A stretch of DNA of 64,000 nt from Temnopleurus reevesii (lineage: Eukaryota > Echinodermata > Echinoidea > Temnopleuroida > Temnopleuridae). Positions 1 to 12,800 of the stretch are shown here, one piece after another. The translations under genes were made by a program, and so were the position numbers. The stretch's first letter is position 1. Each line of letters starts with the position of its first letter. The stretch is taken from NCBI GenBank assembly GCA_036244855.1, contig BQKZ01000732.1:46398-110397 (forward strand), written 5' to 3'. Below the pieces are notes generated by a model, which was not told where the DNA came from, searched no databases, and saw nothing but the letters and a program-made list of their open reading frames with translations.

Positions 1-236
1 CCCTGTCCTCCTCACCTGCCCCTCGGACATCACCGTGGGCAACAATGGTCAAAGCTTTGTCCAGGTGACATGGGACGCCCCCACCGCGTTTGACAACTCC
101 GGTGTGATCAACATACTCTCTGGACCGTCGTCCACTTCGCAGTTCTACCAGGCGGGCACATCCAGCACCATCAGCTATGACATTTACGATCCATCAGGCA
201 ACATGATCACTTGTGCATTCCAGGTTACTGTCGCTG
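1..236 (+). CDS. HYR exon, left-truncated by the window edge
   Basis: Reading frame starts at base 2. It holds LLTCPSDITV, VTWDAPTAFDNSG, YDIYDPSGN and CAFQVTVAG, which is a HYR domain missing only its N-terminal residues. It ends in phase 1 before a GTGAGT donor at 237. Compared with the exon at 10781-11038 the encoded protein is identical over the shared part, with three silent differences. The downstream intron is also alike. The next HYR exon is 7.8 kb away, unlike the usual 0.5-1.5 kb spacing, so this may be an allelic copy placed out of position. Confidence 0.8.
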
Positions 237-3200
237 GTGAGTGTTCAAGATCATTTGTTTTATTTTCGTCAATCTGGGTGGCGTTTCACCAAATCGTGCT
301 TAAATTTACGCACGACCTTAAAGAAAGACTGGAGTCCGTCAACGAGTGTGATACTAACTTGTAAGAATCTTGATCATTCAGCGCAAGAACTGATATCAGT
401 TGTCCGTAAAGTCATTCTTAAAGTGTTTCGTAATTTGGGTGAAACACCGCCCTATAAACACTTTCTTTGCCTATTGTGCTTGAATTGAAAAGGCATTGCC
501 AACTTCTATTGGTGTTGGTAATCATTTGTAACACTATATCATTGACACTTCGCCCATCTTGGCACATCGAGTATTCAGCGTCTATGGGGCAAAGGGCTAT
601 ATGCCCCCAAAACTTTAGAAATTGAGTTCCAAAATAGTCCCCACAAAACATAGTAAGGGGGCTATTTTTCAGGAGGATAATGTAAAAAACAGCTCTCTTA
701 GNAAAGTTGCAATTGATCGCAAGTTGCAGTTGATCGGAACGCGCCAATCAAAATCATTGTTTCATGCGCGTCTTGTTAAATGCGCATACCGTGCGCGATT
801 AAAAATGCACCCAATTGGCAAAGTTGCAGTTGGTTTGCAGTTGATTTTGAGCAACACCCCCTTAGACTGTTCTGAATAGTAGCAATTATCATACAGAATA
901 ACATCCCGAGCATTTGACATAGTCACTATGCAACCCTATTCAAAATTAAGAATACCTCTGAAAGTTAATATCATTGGATATTGAATACATCGAATGGATA
1001 ATTTGCTTCTCGATTCAAATTAATTTTGTATTTACATGATAGTGACAGACCAATTCAATTCATTCCTGGTTAATTATTACTTAGCTGAAGATATCCATAT
1101 AACAAATTATGGCGGTCACAAAGTTCGGCAAAAATGTCACCGAATTGTTAGCTTGTGTGTAACAATAGAGCGGTCTACCAATTATCGTTAAACATGTATG
1201 CAAGTTTTCTGCCAACGAACTAAGTAATGTGGTGCTCAAGCATGTTGGTAACAATTGCAATACTTGGAATCTAGTTTGCACACATTGCTTGTTGCTATGT
1301 CGGGCAAGCCTCGGGGTAAGCTTTCGTGTTTTCAATAACCACCTGCGTGTGTGTTTCCAGTCATTGTGATACATTCAGTGTTTTTCTAACACTTATTTCT
1401 CCCTTATATGCTTCTGAGACTATAGACGGCGACCAATCGAATATAATCAAGAAAAGCCTTATAGACTTAGAACTAACTCTTTGTATTAAATTTAGATGGT
1501 AGCTTCCACCCGAAGCCTTGCATGACGAAAGCGTTCCGGTAGTGTAGTACGATTGATTACACTCTGAGTCTTGACTCTAACCGAATCATTGCAACAGATA
1601 GTACTGTCTTGGGGGGGGGGGGTGTTGCTCAAAACTTGCAATAGATCGCAAGCTGCAGATAATCGGAACGCGCCAATTAAAACCATTGTTTCATGCGCGA
1701 ATGAAAATGCGCGTTACAATTTGCAAAGTTGCAGTTGATTTGCAGTTGATTCTGAGCAACACCCCATAATAAGTATATTTGAACTCACAAATGAAATACG
1801 AAAGTTTGATGAAAAAAGGTGCCTTTCTCCGGTGACCCGACGAATAACATACGCACATTATGCGCGCTTACGCTGCACAAGATGCGTACAAGATCCCGTT
1901 TGTCGTGCCACACGCATTTATATGCGTGATTTAATAAGAGGTCACTCCAAACTACGAGCAAACTCTTGAGCGTGTTGTAGTTTACAAAACTTCAACGAAA
2001 CCATAAATCTTGAGGTACGGTCTTGATTTCGTAACCTAAAGTTTTCTTTGTAGTTTCTTAAACTGCGAGCGTCTACACCGAGCGAAACGTTAATTTTAAA
2101 TCCCTAAAGGACTGTCGAAATTTCTAATCGATGACATGTAACTTTGATATAAGTGAAATTAAGCACATTATTACTCATATATTTTTGTTTGAAAATTAAA
2201 TAGCATAACAAAATTAGAGAACTATACAAAAATTGATTTTAGCTAGTGTGAAATTTTGTAGCTGAATATCTGCAGTTATACTTACGAGGTGTTATTCAAA
2301 GTTGCAATTGATCGCAAGTTGCAGTTGATCGCAATGCGCCAATCAAAATCATTGTTCCATGCGCGTCTTGTTAAATGCGCTAACCATACGCGAATGAAAA
2401 TGTGCGTCAGAATGTGCAAAGTTTTAGTTGATTTGCAGTTGGTTTTGAACAACACCCCATTAGTGACATGAAGTTTCTTGTAGCATGTAAGAGGCTCCAG
2501 GAAACAATCATAAACCCCCAATAGGACTTATTTTGAAACTACGAGGGTTATTCCGGACGGTAGACTGAAGTAATGCTTAATGCCTGGTTAGAAAGTATTA
2601 TGTGACCGATTTACACAACGGTTCACCAATTGTTCATAAAGTACATGAAGTACAATAGGTCCAAAATCATCTTATAAAGAGCGAGGTCATAGTAGCTTAG
2701 ACACACCCTGCGAAAGGCATTTTATGAATGGGTGATGATAAGGACATGCTTTCCAATCTTTCTTCCTCGCATGGATCGTTTTGTTCTTCATGATATTGCT
2801 GAAATAAAATCTGGTCCACAAAATGGGGACAATTTCTTTTTAAAGAAACCATGTTTGTGGTGTAACAGATTTAAGGAAATATACCTGATAACTTTTATTT
2901 CATATGCTATATCTAATTCATGCCGTCTGTTGGGTTTTGCTTTAAATCTTTTTGTACATGAATTTATATTTGAAGGGCCAAAAGTAAAACAAGTGTGCTC
3001 ATTGTGCAACTTTTTTTTTTTTTAATATAATGTACATCAATAGGTTTTCAATGTTTTTCTATACATTAAGATTATTAGTGGTCTTAAACTGGAATTCGGA
3101 CAATGTGTACTAATATATTAAATTTCTTGGTGGAGCTTAAACCGTGTTTTTAGTAAACATCCATCTAATCGAACAAAGCTTTGCATATGTAATTATGGGT

Positions 3201-6200
3201 GAAATAATAAAATTTAAACCCTTTCAGGCGCGCACCCGGGGTCCCGCCAAGGCTAACATTTTGCGCCCCGTTTGACCTAAATTCTTGCGACCAGAACCAA
3301 CATACCAGAATGCACCACACCTACCTACACATAATTCATTTGATTGTCCAACGAATAGTCAATCGATGGCCCTAATTTACCAGAACGAATGCTTTTGGTG
3401 CAGGGAGGACACATCTGTCAACTTTATGGCATATTGAAGAAAAGATTTGTAGGTCGACATGTGGGTATATACATGTTGGTATTTTCATTTCGATTAATGA
3501 CCCAGGACCGCACCCAGGGACTGATACCTGTGGCCTGAGCACAAATTTAGCGCCCCCGCCCCTCCTGGCTGAGCTGACAAGCAAAAAAAAAAAAAAAAAA
3601 AGGTCATCGCCTATTATTTGGCGCCCCCTATCGGGAATTTGGCGCCCCCTTTCGACGTTTTGGCGCCCCCTTATTAAGCCCTTTTGGTCATCAAATTTTG
3701 GCGCCCCCTAGCTCTGACCCAGGGGGCTACCGGCCCCATAGCTCCCCACGGTGCGGGTAAATTGCCATCTCGTCCAATGACCGTTTCGTCCAAACGCGCT
3801 TCGTCCAACATTACTTCGTCTATAAACATTTCGTCCAATAAACATTTCGTCCAATTGAAGCATTGTACAATAACCAATTTGTCCAATATCCCGTTCGTCC
3901 AATAGCCATTTCGTCCAATAACCATTATGGTCCATCTCCATTTTGTCCAATTGCCTATTCGTCCAATCATCATGTGGTCTAGTCCTACTTCGTCCAATTA
4001 CCGCTTTGTTTAGTGTCACTTTGTACTATCATCAGGTTGTTCAGATTGGACGAAATGATGTTAGCCCAAATGGCTTTTGGACGAATTGATTATTGGACCA
4101 AACGTTAATGGACAAAATAACTATTGGACGAACAGGATATTGGATAACTGGTTATTGGACAAAGCGGCTATTGGACGAAATGAATATTGGACAAAACGGT
4201 AATTGGACGACCTAATGTTAGACGAAGCGCGTTTGGACGAAACGGTCATTGGACGAGATGGGGATAAACCACAGTGCGCGCCTGAATGATCGACATCTAC
4301 AGCTTGGTACCCCTCATCCAAGTAACATAGACATAAAATACGATATCAGGTTGACATTCTTGCATTATTGTGCAATGTTACTGAAGTTTGAAATAATTCT
4401 TTTGATCCAATATTCATGAATGGCCGTTGACACGAGGACAAACCTGCACAATGGTGCCAAATTTATGGATGAGAGAAAGGTTTCAACCAGCAGCTTATAT
4501 GTTTAAATGTAAACCATATGGCGACATTTATCCATAAAATAGTTCATTGAGTTCCGAATGAATTAAATAATAAATGTAGGTAACTTAGTTTAGGTGGGTT
4601 ATAAACATCCATTATCTTTACTATAGCTATCTGAAATCGAGAACAGACCATGGACATGGGAATTCAAACCTGCGGGATAGATTTCCTTCCCCTGAATGCA
4701 AGTTGCACAATTTTTGAAGAAAAAAAACGGGGTGCATAAACTCAAGGTTTATCCAGTAAAAACAGATAATTTAGACATTTTAATTAACGTAAAATAATAA
4801 TAAGCAAATAGTGATTCTATATACATCTGACAATTGATTTAAAAAATCTGTTATATTGCCTTTAGTTCAAATATATGTAGATAGTTCCCATTATATGCGC
4901 TCAGTTCATTTTCTTAAGTTATGGTTTATCCCAGCTCCCGATCTAGAGTGACTGAAAGATGAGTGCCTTACTGGAAATGATTTTGTTGCCTGAAATCATG
5001 ATCAATCCAGTTTAGACGAACATCAATAATACCATTGCCCTTTTGCTTATCGGCTATTGTGTAAAAAAGTAAAGTCATTAGAATTAGGTTGTTTTCCTGC
5101 AAGTTTACTCCCCCCTCTATAATATGATCTCCTTAAATGTACTTTCTTATTCGATGAAGGTAGCTTCAACAATTATCCCACACTGTTCATTAGAATCACA
5201 AATGAATCTCTTTTGTAACACCCATAGAGTACACAAGAAGCCCTTTTCAGCGATTCGCGTCTCTGACTACCAAAATCGATGAAATACTCCCCTATGACAC
5301 AGACCCTCTCGTTCCCCTCCGGTTCATAGGAGCTCCAATTGTTCAGTCATCAAAGGTCCTTGCCACTATCTTCAATCCCGTCTCCTTCCGGGGAGATGGG
5401 CGTTGCCCAACGAGACATCGATAAGACCCTGATTGGTAGGAAGCTTACATACAAGTCGGGCTGATAAAACCCAATATTAAGTCGACAGGTTGCGACTGGA
5501 TTATGACCCGATTTTCGTAGTTCTATCTGCTTCTTGTTTTGATATAAAAAAAGCCCTCAGCGGAATACAAAATGATTTGCCTTAATATACCAGATATAAG
5601 CAGGCCTGGGTAAAAGAGACAAATCAGTTTCGAATCGTAGACAACCTTGAGACTGCTCCGACTTCTTTATGACTCGGAGCTGATTTTGGTACTTTATTCT
5701 TAAATCGATAAAAAGACGTATAACATATATCATACTACAAAATCAGAATACATTAGACAAATTTACATACATCTGTATAAAATAATTTCCAATTAGGAAG
5801 ACTGGCTGGATTGACTTTTCAGACAAATACCTCTCCTTTCCAAAGGGTGTTCCTTCTGACTAGACAGTTTGTGTCATACCATTTTGTCGAATTTGTTAAC
5901 CTGAGTTTTTGGAACGTTTATCGAATCATTGTTATGTGTTTAAATGATTCTAAGAGCCACTGTTGCACTTTCTTCTAAAATCGGATCGTAAGCCCTTCGT
6001 TACGTGTGCGGTAGGCTTAAGTTATTCGAAAAGATCTTGATCGATTTAAACCTGCTTCCTTCCTGATCCATACTAAGTCAACCATTGAACCAATAGGTCT
6101 AAAGCCCAGGTGAAGGACAGGCTCAGTGTGTTCTTATCATCGCTCGATAGTTCCCTGTAATTTTAATTTGATATATTGTCCACTTCGAATATTAGCGAGG

Positions 6201-6779
6201 TTCACATTTAGAGCCGAAACCGTAAAAACTACGACAGAAATGCAAAAGCTCATACGATCAGCGCAAAGGGGACTTTGGATTGTTCAAGTCGCCTTCTCAC
6301 CTTCTCGTCTTCGCGCCTCCTCGCCTTTTCGACCAAGGCAAGGTGCCTTGGCGAGTTGAATAACTCGCCCCTGCGTTGAACTATATAAGCGTCCCTATTT
6401 TTGGATTAGTTACTGAAACCCTGGGTTTAGCCTCTAAGTATGAACCTATTATCTCTCTGGGCCGACAATTTAAAGTCTTCAATTGAAAAAAAAAACCGCA
6501 AAACTTTTTCCGGAAAATGAAAAATTGCATTATAGCAAAAAAGTATATGAACCATTTCTTATTCATTAAGATCCAGCTTATTTACTTGTTTTAAACCATA
6601 AGAGTACGAATAAAAACAAAGCAATGGCAGATTTTGGTCAATATGATGTAGATTAACAAATCGTGTTTTTTTTTCTTCTGGCCTTTTATATCATGGAATG
6701 ACTCGTGTTCTGCTTATATTTTGACCTTTAATGGATATTGAATTGAAACATGTCGTCATCAAGACCTCATTAACCCCTT

Positions 6780-6819
<40 letters not shown>

Positions 6820-9800
6820 TCTTTTAAAGAAAAGAACATTTTCTATAAAAGGCGGTTAGGTCTGAATAATCTGTCGTCGAGGCCTGCATTGATAATCAAC
6901 CTGAAATTACAAATCCAACATAATTTATGTTTGTTCATCTTCTAGGCAACGAAATAATGGTAATTTTTTAAAAATATACTTGTAAACTCTTTCCAAAAAA
7001 ATAACCACATATAGGCCTATCTCGATTTTTATATTCGATAGATTTAACCAGCGAAAGTAACAATTACACAAGTGCACTATTGTTCGAAAGTCAATATTAG
7101 AGGGTTATTATCAAGTTCTTTGTTTTAGATGTTTATTTAGGTTTGCGACTTCCACTTGAGAAGGACAAAAAGAAGAGTATCTAAAGCTGCATCACAAACA
7201 TGTGACGGTTATTTAACTTTCGTCATGAAAACGTTTGGCAAACTTTTGAAGAAAGGTCAGTTCGACAATAGCAAGCAAGCATCATCTGGAAACTCAAACA
7301 TCATTACCATAATGATGGACGTCCCATGCTTGGGGGGGGGGGGGGGGGTTCCAGCAGTATTGTCTAAGTTCGAGCGTTTGTAAAGTAACCACTTAACATT
7401 TTAAAACTATGAATTAGATTAACATTTCCAGTACTGACTTTTTAACCTGAACGTGGATTCAGATTCATTTTCAATCAACAGCTTGGATTAATAAATTATA
7501 TACCAATCAACCAGTTTTGTATTACAGTCAAATTCATACTTGCAGAAAGACCTATTGTATGCATTCAGTTGTTGCAAAAAATAAATTGTTATTAGTATGG
7601 AACTAATTGAGATTTTAGAAAATAGTCCATATTTTCAGACTAGGAGTCGGGCCAAGGATACGGAGGGGAATACCCTACTCGAGCTAGTCTGGAAGTACAA
7701 ACTTTCTTTTTCGGATTAGCAGTTTAAATTGGGCAAAAACGCAAGACTTTGTAGTCAGAGATTACTTCCACATATTTATTGAAGATTCTATTGATTGATA
7801 GAACCCAAGCACACGAGTACATGTAGAATTTTACCGCAGAATGCACAAGATGCAAGACCAGAGCTAGCGGTCTGTGTTTGCAGACTAGTCACTTGCCGCT
7901 CAGCTGTCTTCCAGCGAAATCATCTGTCTGGAGCCGACGCAGGGCAGAAAAGTCGCTTACCCAGATCACAAGAATCTATATATCAGAGAGGTTCTTGCCA
8001 TTTTTCTTTGTGGGCAATCTATTTGGAAGGCGTTATTGATGATGTTCTATTCACTTTCCCAATCCAGATACCACGGCACCAGAAATCTTCAACTGCCCCA
8101 CTCAGGGAATCTTTGCCAGCGTCGACAATCTTGCGGATAGGGCAGAGGTAACGTGGACGGAGCCGACGGCTACCGACAACAGCGGTCAGACGGTCACCGT
8201 CACACAGACGCACAGCCCTCCAACGACTTTCGGTGTTGGCTTCACAGCGGTGACCTATGTGTTCCGTGACACGTCCAACAATCCCGCTGTTTGTAGCTTC
8301 ATCGTCAGTGTTGGATGTAAGTATGATTTTACAATTTCACTTTGTAGTTTTAACAAATCTAGGCAAAAAGGCACCATTAGGCCAAAAAATTGTTTGGATG
8401 CCCTCTAATGACATTTTTTAAAAGTGTTGCGTGGAGGGGATATTTTTTTTCATTAGCTTTATAATATGCACAATCCATACAGCTCACGAGGAGAATAAGA
8501 TTTAGAAGGGAGTCAACAGACAAAGAACATCTGAAAATGATTTTCAGGTATAGTTTCAAATGTTTACCTATGATATAATGATTTAAATTTTTTTGTGAAA
8601 ACAAAAAAAGAAGAAAGAAAACCAGGTCGATCATTATCAGCGGCAGGGTGCTACAAGATATTTTCACCAGACCAGTTGCCTGGTCGAGCAACCAAGTTTT
8701 CCATATTGCAAAATCTAATTTCCCCCGGGTAGTGAAATAAAATCCAGAATGTTTATGAATTCAGGCCGAAAGCTTCAGAATTGTTTGCTCCAATAAGCAA
8801 TGATAGGCCCACTTTTGCAACCGAAGTTCAGAAGACATTTTGAAGAATGGGTCAGTCTGGAAATAGGTAATGCTATATTAGAAAGTAGAGAGAAAAAAAA
8901 CGCTCTAGTAACGATTCCAAAATGCATTGCACATTTAATAACATTTCCTGCCAGCATTTTAATTGGCTTTATAGGTTGATTAATGATCTTTAGATCTGGT
9001 GCAGCATGCTCCAAATAGTTGAGTGAATCATGTTTTCTTCTATAAAGCATTATTCCTTATATAATGGGCAATTTAAGAAATTGACTTACAATCTTATATG
9101 ATACGCTTTCTATTCCTAAAGGGTATCTGAGGTAAAAATATCATTCTAGTTGATAGTATACACAAAAGATATTTGGGTGTGCTCACAAAGAACTCGCACA
9201 CATTCAAGAAACCTAGGACTGATCGAGCTTTGAATTCATTTATTTACCTTCTGCATATGTCAGAATTGTAGACTGCTCCAAGGTCTGTAACATAGAAGAA
9301 GCAATATTAGGTCTATAGCAAAAAGTTTACGATGGAGATACAATGGATTTCAAATTAATTGTATCTCTTTTATACAGGCCCCTGGTATATTTTAGAGTGT
9401 CAGCGGTGGGATTTGAAGCCATGGCGCTCTCAAAATTTACTTCTGAATCTCGGCAAAATGTGTAATTTTAGGAGTATTCAAAAGGGTTTTACTATTTTTT
9501 TTCCCTTTTCAATGATTAACCTTCAGTGTTGTGTAATATTTATAATTGAACATAATTCTACTCTTTTCCCCAGTGAATGGAGACACCAACCCTCCAGTCA
9601 TCAGCGGTTGTCCGACCGACTTCACAATCTTTGTTGCAAATTCCAACACGCTTGGGACACCAACATGGACGGCGCCTACCGCAACGGACGAGACCGGTCA
9701 AACTCAATTCTCCACCAACCTCTCACCTCTGACGAGCCTCGCTGTTGGAACCTACCCCGTCTCGTACGTTTTCAACGATCCGTCTGGGAACGAAGATCAA

Positions 9801-12800
9801 TGCGACTTCGTGGTGACAATCGCTGGTAAGTTTCATTTTCAAAAGTACGATGACATATTTGTGAAGTTGTAGAAGCTCGGGATTAGCAATACTACCAAAA
9901 TTCTTCAAATCAAATCAAATCATTTATTTTTATTTTTTAAATTACTTTGATCAAAAGTTTAAATAATACAGTCATAAATAACAATGGAAATAACTAATAT
10001 TACAAAAGAAATAAAAAAAAATAGAGGCCAGCAAAGAAGCCGATATCAATAGATATCACTTCAAAACGCTACAAAGATCATTGCAACTTTGTGGTGACAA
10101 TCGCTGGTTATTTCATTTATCAAAGTATGATGCTGGATTTTAGCGAAGTTGTAGAAGCTCCGGATTTGAAATATTGCCACATTTCTGGAAATACAGTGCA
10201 TGTACAATATGGTTTACAAATGAATAATAGAAATTCATTTAACTGGATGACTGAGTACATAGTTCCTGTTGATAATCTTGATAATGATAAATTGGTAGTA
10301 ACTCACCGTCGAGTCTTTATTCTTATGTTCTTGTTTCACCAAAGAGTAGTACATACAGTGAAGAGCTAAAAGGAGGCTAACTTCATGCAGAATAGATAAT
10401 GGGGGGTATTCAAGACAAATTACATATCAATACCTCCAGGAGCAGATTTTTTTGTGAGAGAATAAGCATGAATTAAAGTTAGAAGCATCTGCCAACTCAA
10501 CCCAGGCCAGGTGAAAGGGCAAAGGCCGGTAGGAAGAAATTCTTTGGATGTCGTGAGCGCCAAACTGTAGCCATGCTTTTGCCGGGTAATAATGCAGAGC
10601 GCTTCGAAACACTTTGTATCAAGTGCTATATAAATGTTGTGTATTATTATCATTATTAACATGTCTACAGAGATTATTGCATTGGTTTTCTTAGATATTG
10701 ATTACAAGTCCATATGTACAGCAAGAAAGACAAACGTTACTTTAAATTAAATTGATTCCCTCCCTTTTCGTTCTCCGCAGTTGGAACTCCAGATACAACC
10801 AGCCCTGTCCTCCTCACCTGCCCCTCGGACATCACCGTGGGCAACAATGGTCAAAGCTTTGTCCAGGTGACATGGGACGCCCCCACCGCGTTTGACAACT
10901 CCGGTGTGATCAACATACTCTCCGGACCGTCGTCCACCTCACAGTTCTACCAGGCGGGCACATCCAGCACCATCAGCTATGACATTTACGATCCATCAGG
11001 CAACATGATCACTTGTGCATTCCAGGTTACTGTCGCTGGTGAGTATTCAAGATAATTTTTTAAAATTTATGTCAACCTGGGCGGCGTTTCACCAAATTGT
11101 GCTTAAATTTACGCACAGGTAAGACTGGAAACGAGTGTAATAACTGTATAAGCCAATATTTTAACGTACAGATATTTTCGCTATTTCTGGCCAATTTGAC
11201 AAATTGGCAGGTTATTTTCACATTTTTGACAATATTTGTACAGAAATGAATGAGCATCATATAGAGTGGAAATTTTCCCCGAGGCCAAAACCGCGAAATA
11301 GGCGAAAATAACATCACAGCGAAAATTTCAGCTTATACAGTACTAACTTGTAAAAGTCTTGATCATTCAGCGCAAGAACTGATACCAGTCGTGTGTAAAG
11401 TCGTTCTTAAAGTCTTTCGTAACTCTGTGAAACACCGCCCTGTAAACACTTTCTTTGCCTATTGTGCTTGAATTGAAAAGGCATTACCAACTTCTATTGG
11501 TGTCAGTAACCATTTGTAACACTATATCATTGGGACTTCGCCCATCTGGGCAGATCGAGTATTCGGCGTAATAATAATAATAATAATATTAATTTCTTAT
11601 ATAGCGCATAGCACATAGCCATGGAGCGAAGGAAAATTATCCCCCTAGACCGTAGAAATTGAGTTCCAAAAATAGTCCCCACAAAACTTTGTAAGGGGGC
11701 TATTTTTCAGGAGGATAATGTAAAAAACAGCTCTCTTAAATGAATTAAAAAAGAGCTCTTGTAAATAACATTTTTTACTATATCAAGTTTTGCCTAAAAT
11801 TTGGCAATTCTTATTCTGCCTCGGGGGGCTCAACCCCACCCCCTCCACAACTTTTATTATCCATAGGAATTATATTGCAAATAAGACCATATTACATGAA
11901 AGTCAGAAGATATAGTATTGTGTATTAAGAAATAAAACTTGGGCAATAAAGTGTAGTAGCCATACGGAGTGGATAATGAAATGTCAAGCCATTTCCTTAA
12001 CCAAGTCAACAAGATTTTATGTGTTTTTTTACATGAATCATTCAGTCTGAACTTGCAAAAATGCGAACAAAACCACTTAGGTTTTAAGTGTGCAAGTTTT
12101 GTTCAATCGGTAGTAAAGGATATAATGTTAAAGGCCAATAATTTTGCATACATGAATTTTAAACACGATAGAGTCTATTTCCTATTTTCTATGCTCCTTT
12201 GTAATGTTATTCAAATCGGAACCGGCTTGTTATCATGTCCCTACAGTTCAATACACGGCGTACGGCTCTATTGTCCGTAACCGACTTTGTTTGCAGAAAT
12301 AGTTTACATGGTGCTTTCTGAAAATCACTGAATTTCACATTTATTTTCACATTAGCTAGTAGTAATTTTCATGAAAAATCATGGTTTATTAGTATATGGA
12401 TATTATGATGGGTGAATTTTTCAACAAACTTGTTGTAAACTTAGTGGAAATAAAATTCCAGCAGAAATTCCATCTTATACAATATTCGCGAGTTTGGATA
12501 AGTTTTTCGTTCACAATTTATTTATTTTAACACTTTCCAGCTCTTGGGGACACCACAGCTCCGGTCATCAGTAACTGTCCGGCAAACATCAATGCTGTGT
12601 TGAATGTCGGCGAGACCCAAGTTTCAGTTTTCTGGACTGAGCCGACGGCCACCGATGAATCTGGACCTGTTACCACGACCAGGTCTGCTGTTCCAGGCCA
12701 GAGCTTTTCCCTGGGAAGTACCACTGTCACCTAAACCTTCACCGACAGCAGTGGGAACTTCGACCAGTGCTCCTTCGTCGTCACCGTGTTTCGTAAGTCC

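Larger units (their letters stand above)
1..700 (+). repeat. Near copy of 10803-11738 (exon plus downstream intron)
   Basis: Bases 1-700 align with 10803-11738. They share the exon, the foldback repeat just after it, and the stretch ending in the AGCTCTCTTA motif. The copy at 10803 additionally holds a roughly 200-bp inverted-repeat element (11143-11340) and an AAT-rich insertion near 11570. Similarity stops at the single N at 702. This pattern fits a second haplotype joined at the N, or a recent segmental duplication. Confidence 0.85.
861..8067. other. Long non-coding stretch between HYR exons (intron or misjoined DNA)
   Basis: I find no HYR, EGF or other recognisable coding exon here. Short open frames have no splice context and no domain sequence. 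The stretch holds two R1 elements (1611-1765 and 2287-2458), a dispersed repeat near 1240-1350, a run of GGCGCCCCCT motifs near 3617-3710, a large foldback at 3750-4280, an AT microsatellite at 6782-6818 and a poly-G run at 7330-7348. The rest is AT-rich unique-looking sequence in which I see nothing. Confidence 0.6.

Noticed and set aside
2732..3025. A separate small gene in the 7.8 kb gap
   Set aside because: The open frame has no recognisable domain, no splice context and ends in a poly-T run. It is compatible with chance.
3674..4019. Minus-strand open frames with repeated IGRNG/WTK-like words
   Set aside because: They translate the TTCGTCCAAT foldback repeat. Two frames are open simultaneously, as expected for a short-period repeat.
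7795..8151. Open frame overlapping the 8068 HYR exon
   Set aside because: It reads the exon in another frame. The HYR frame is supported by conserved residues and splice sites.
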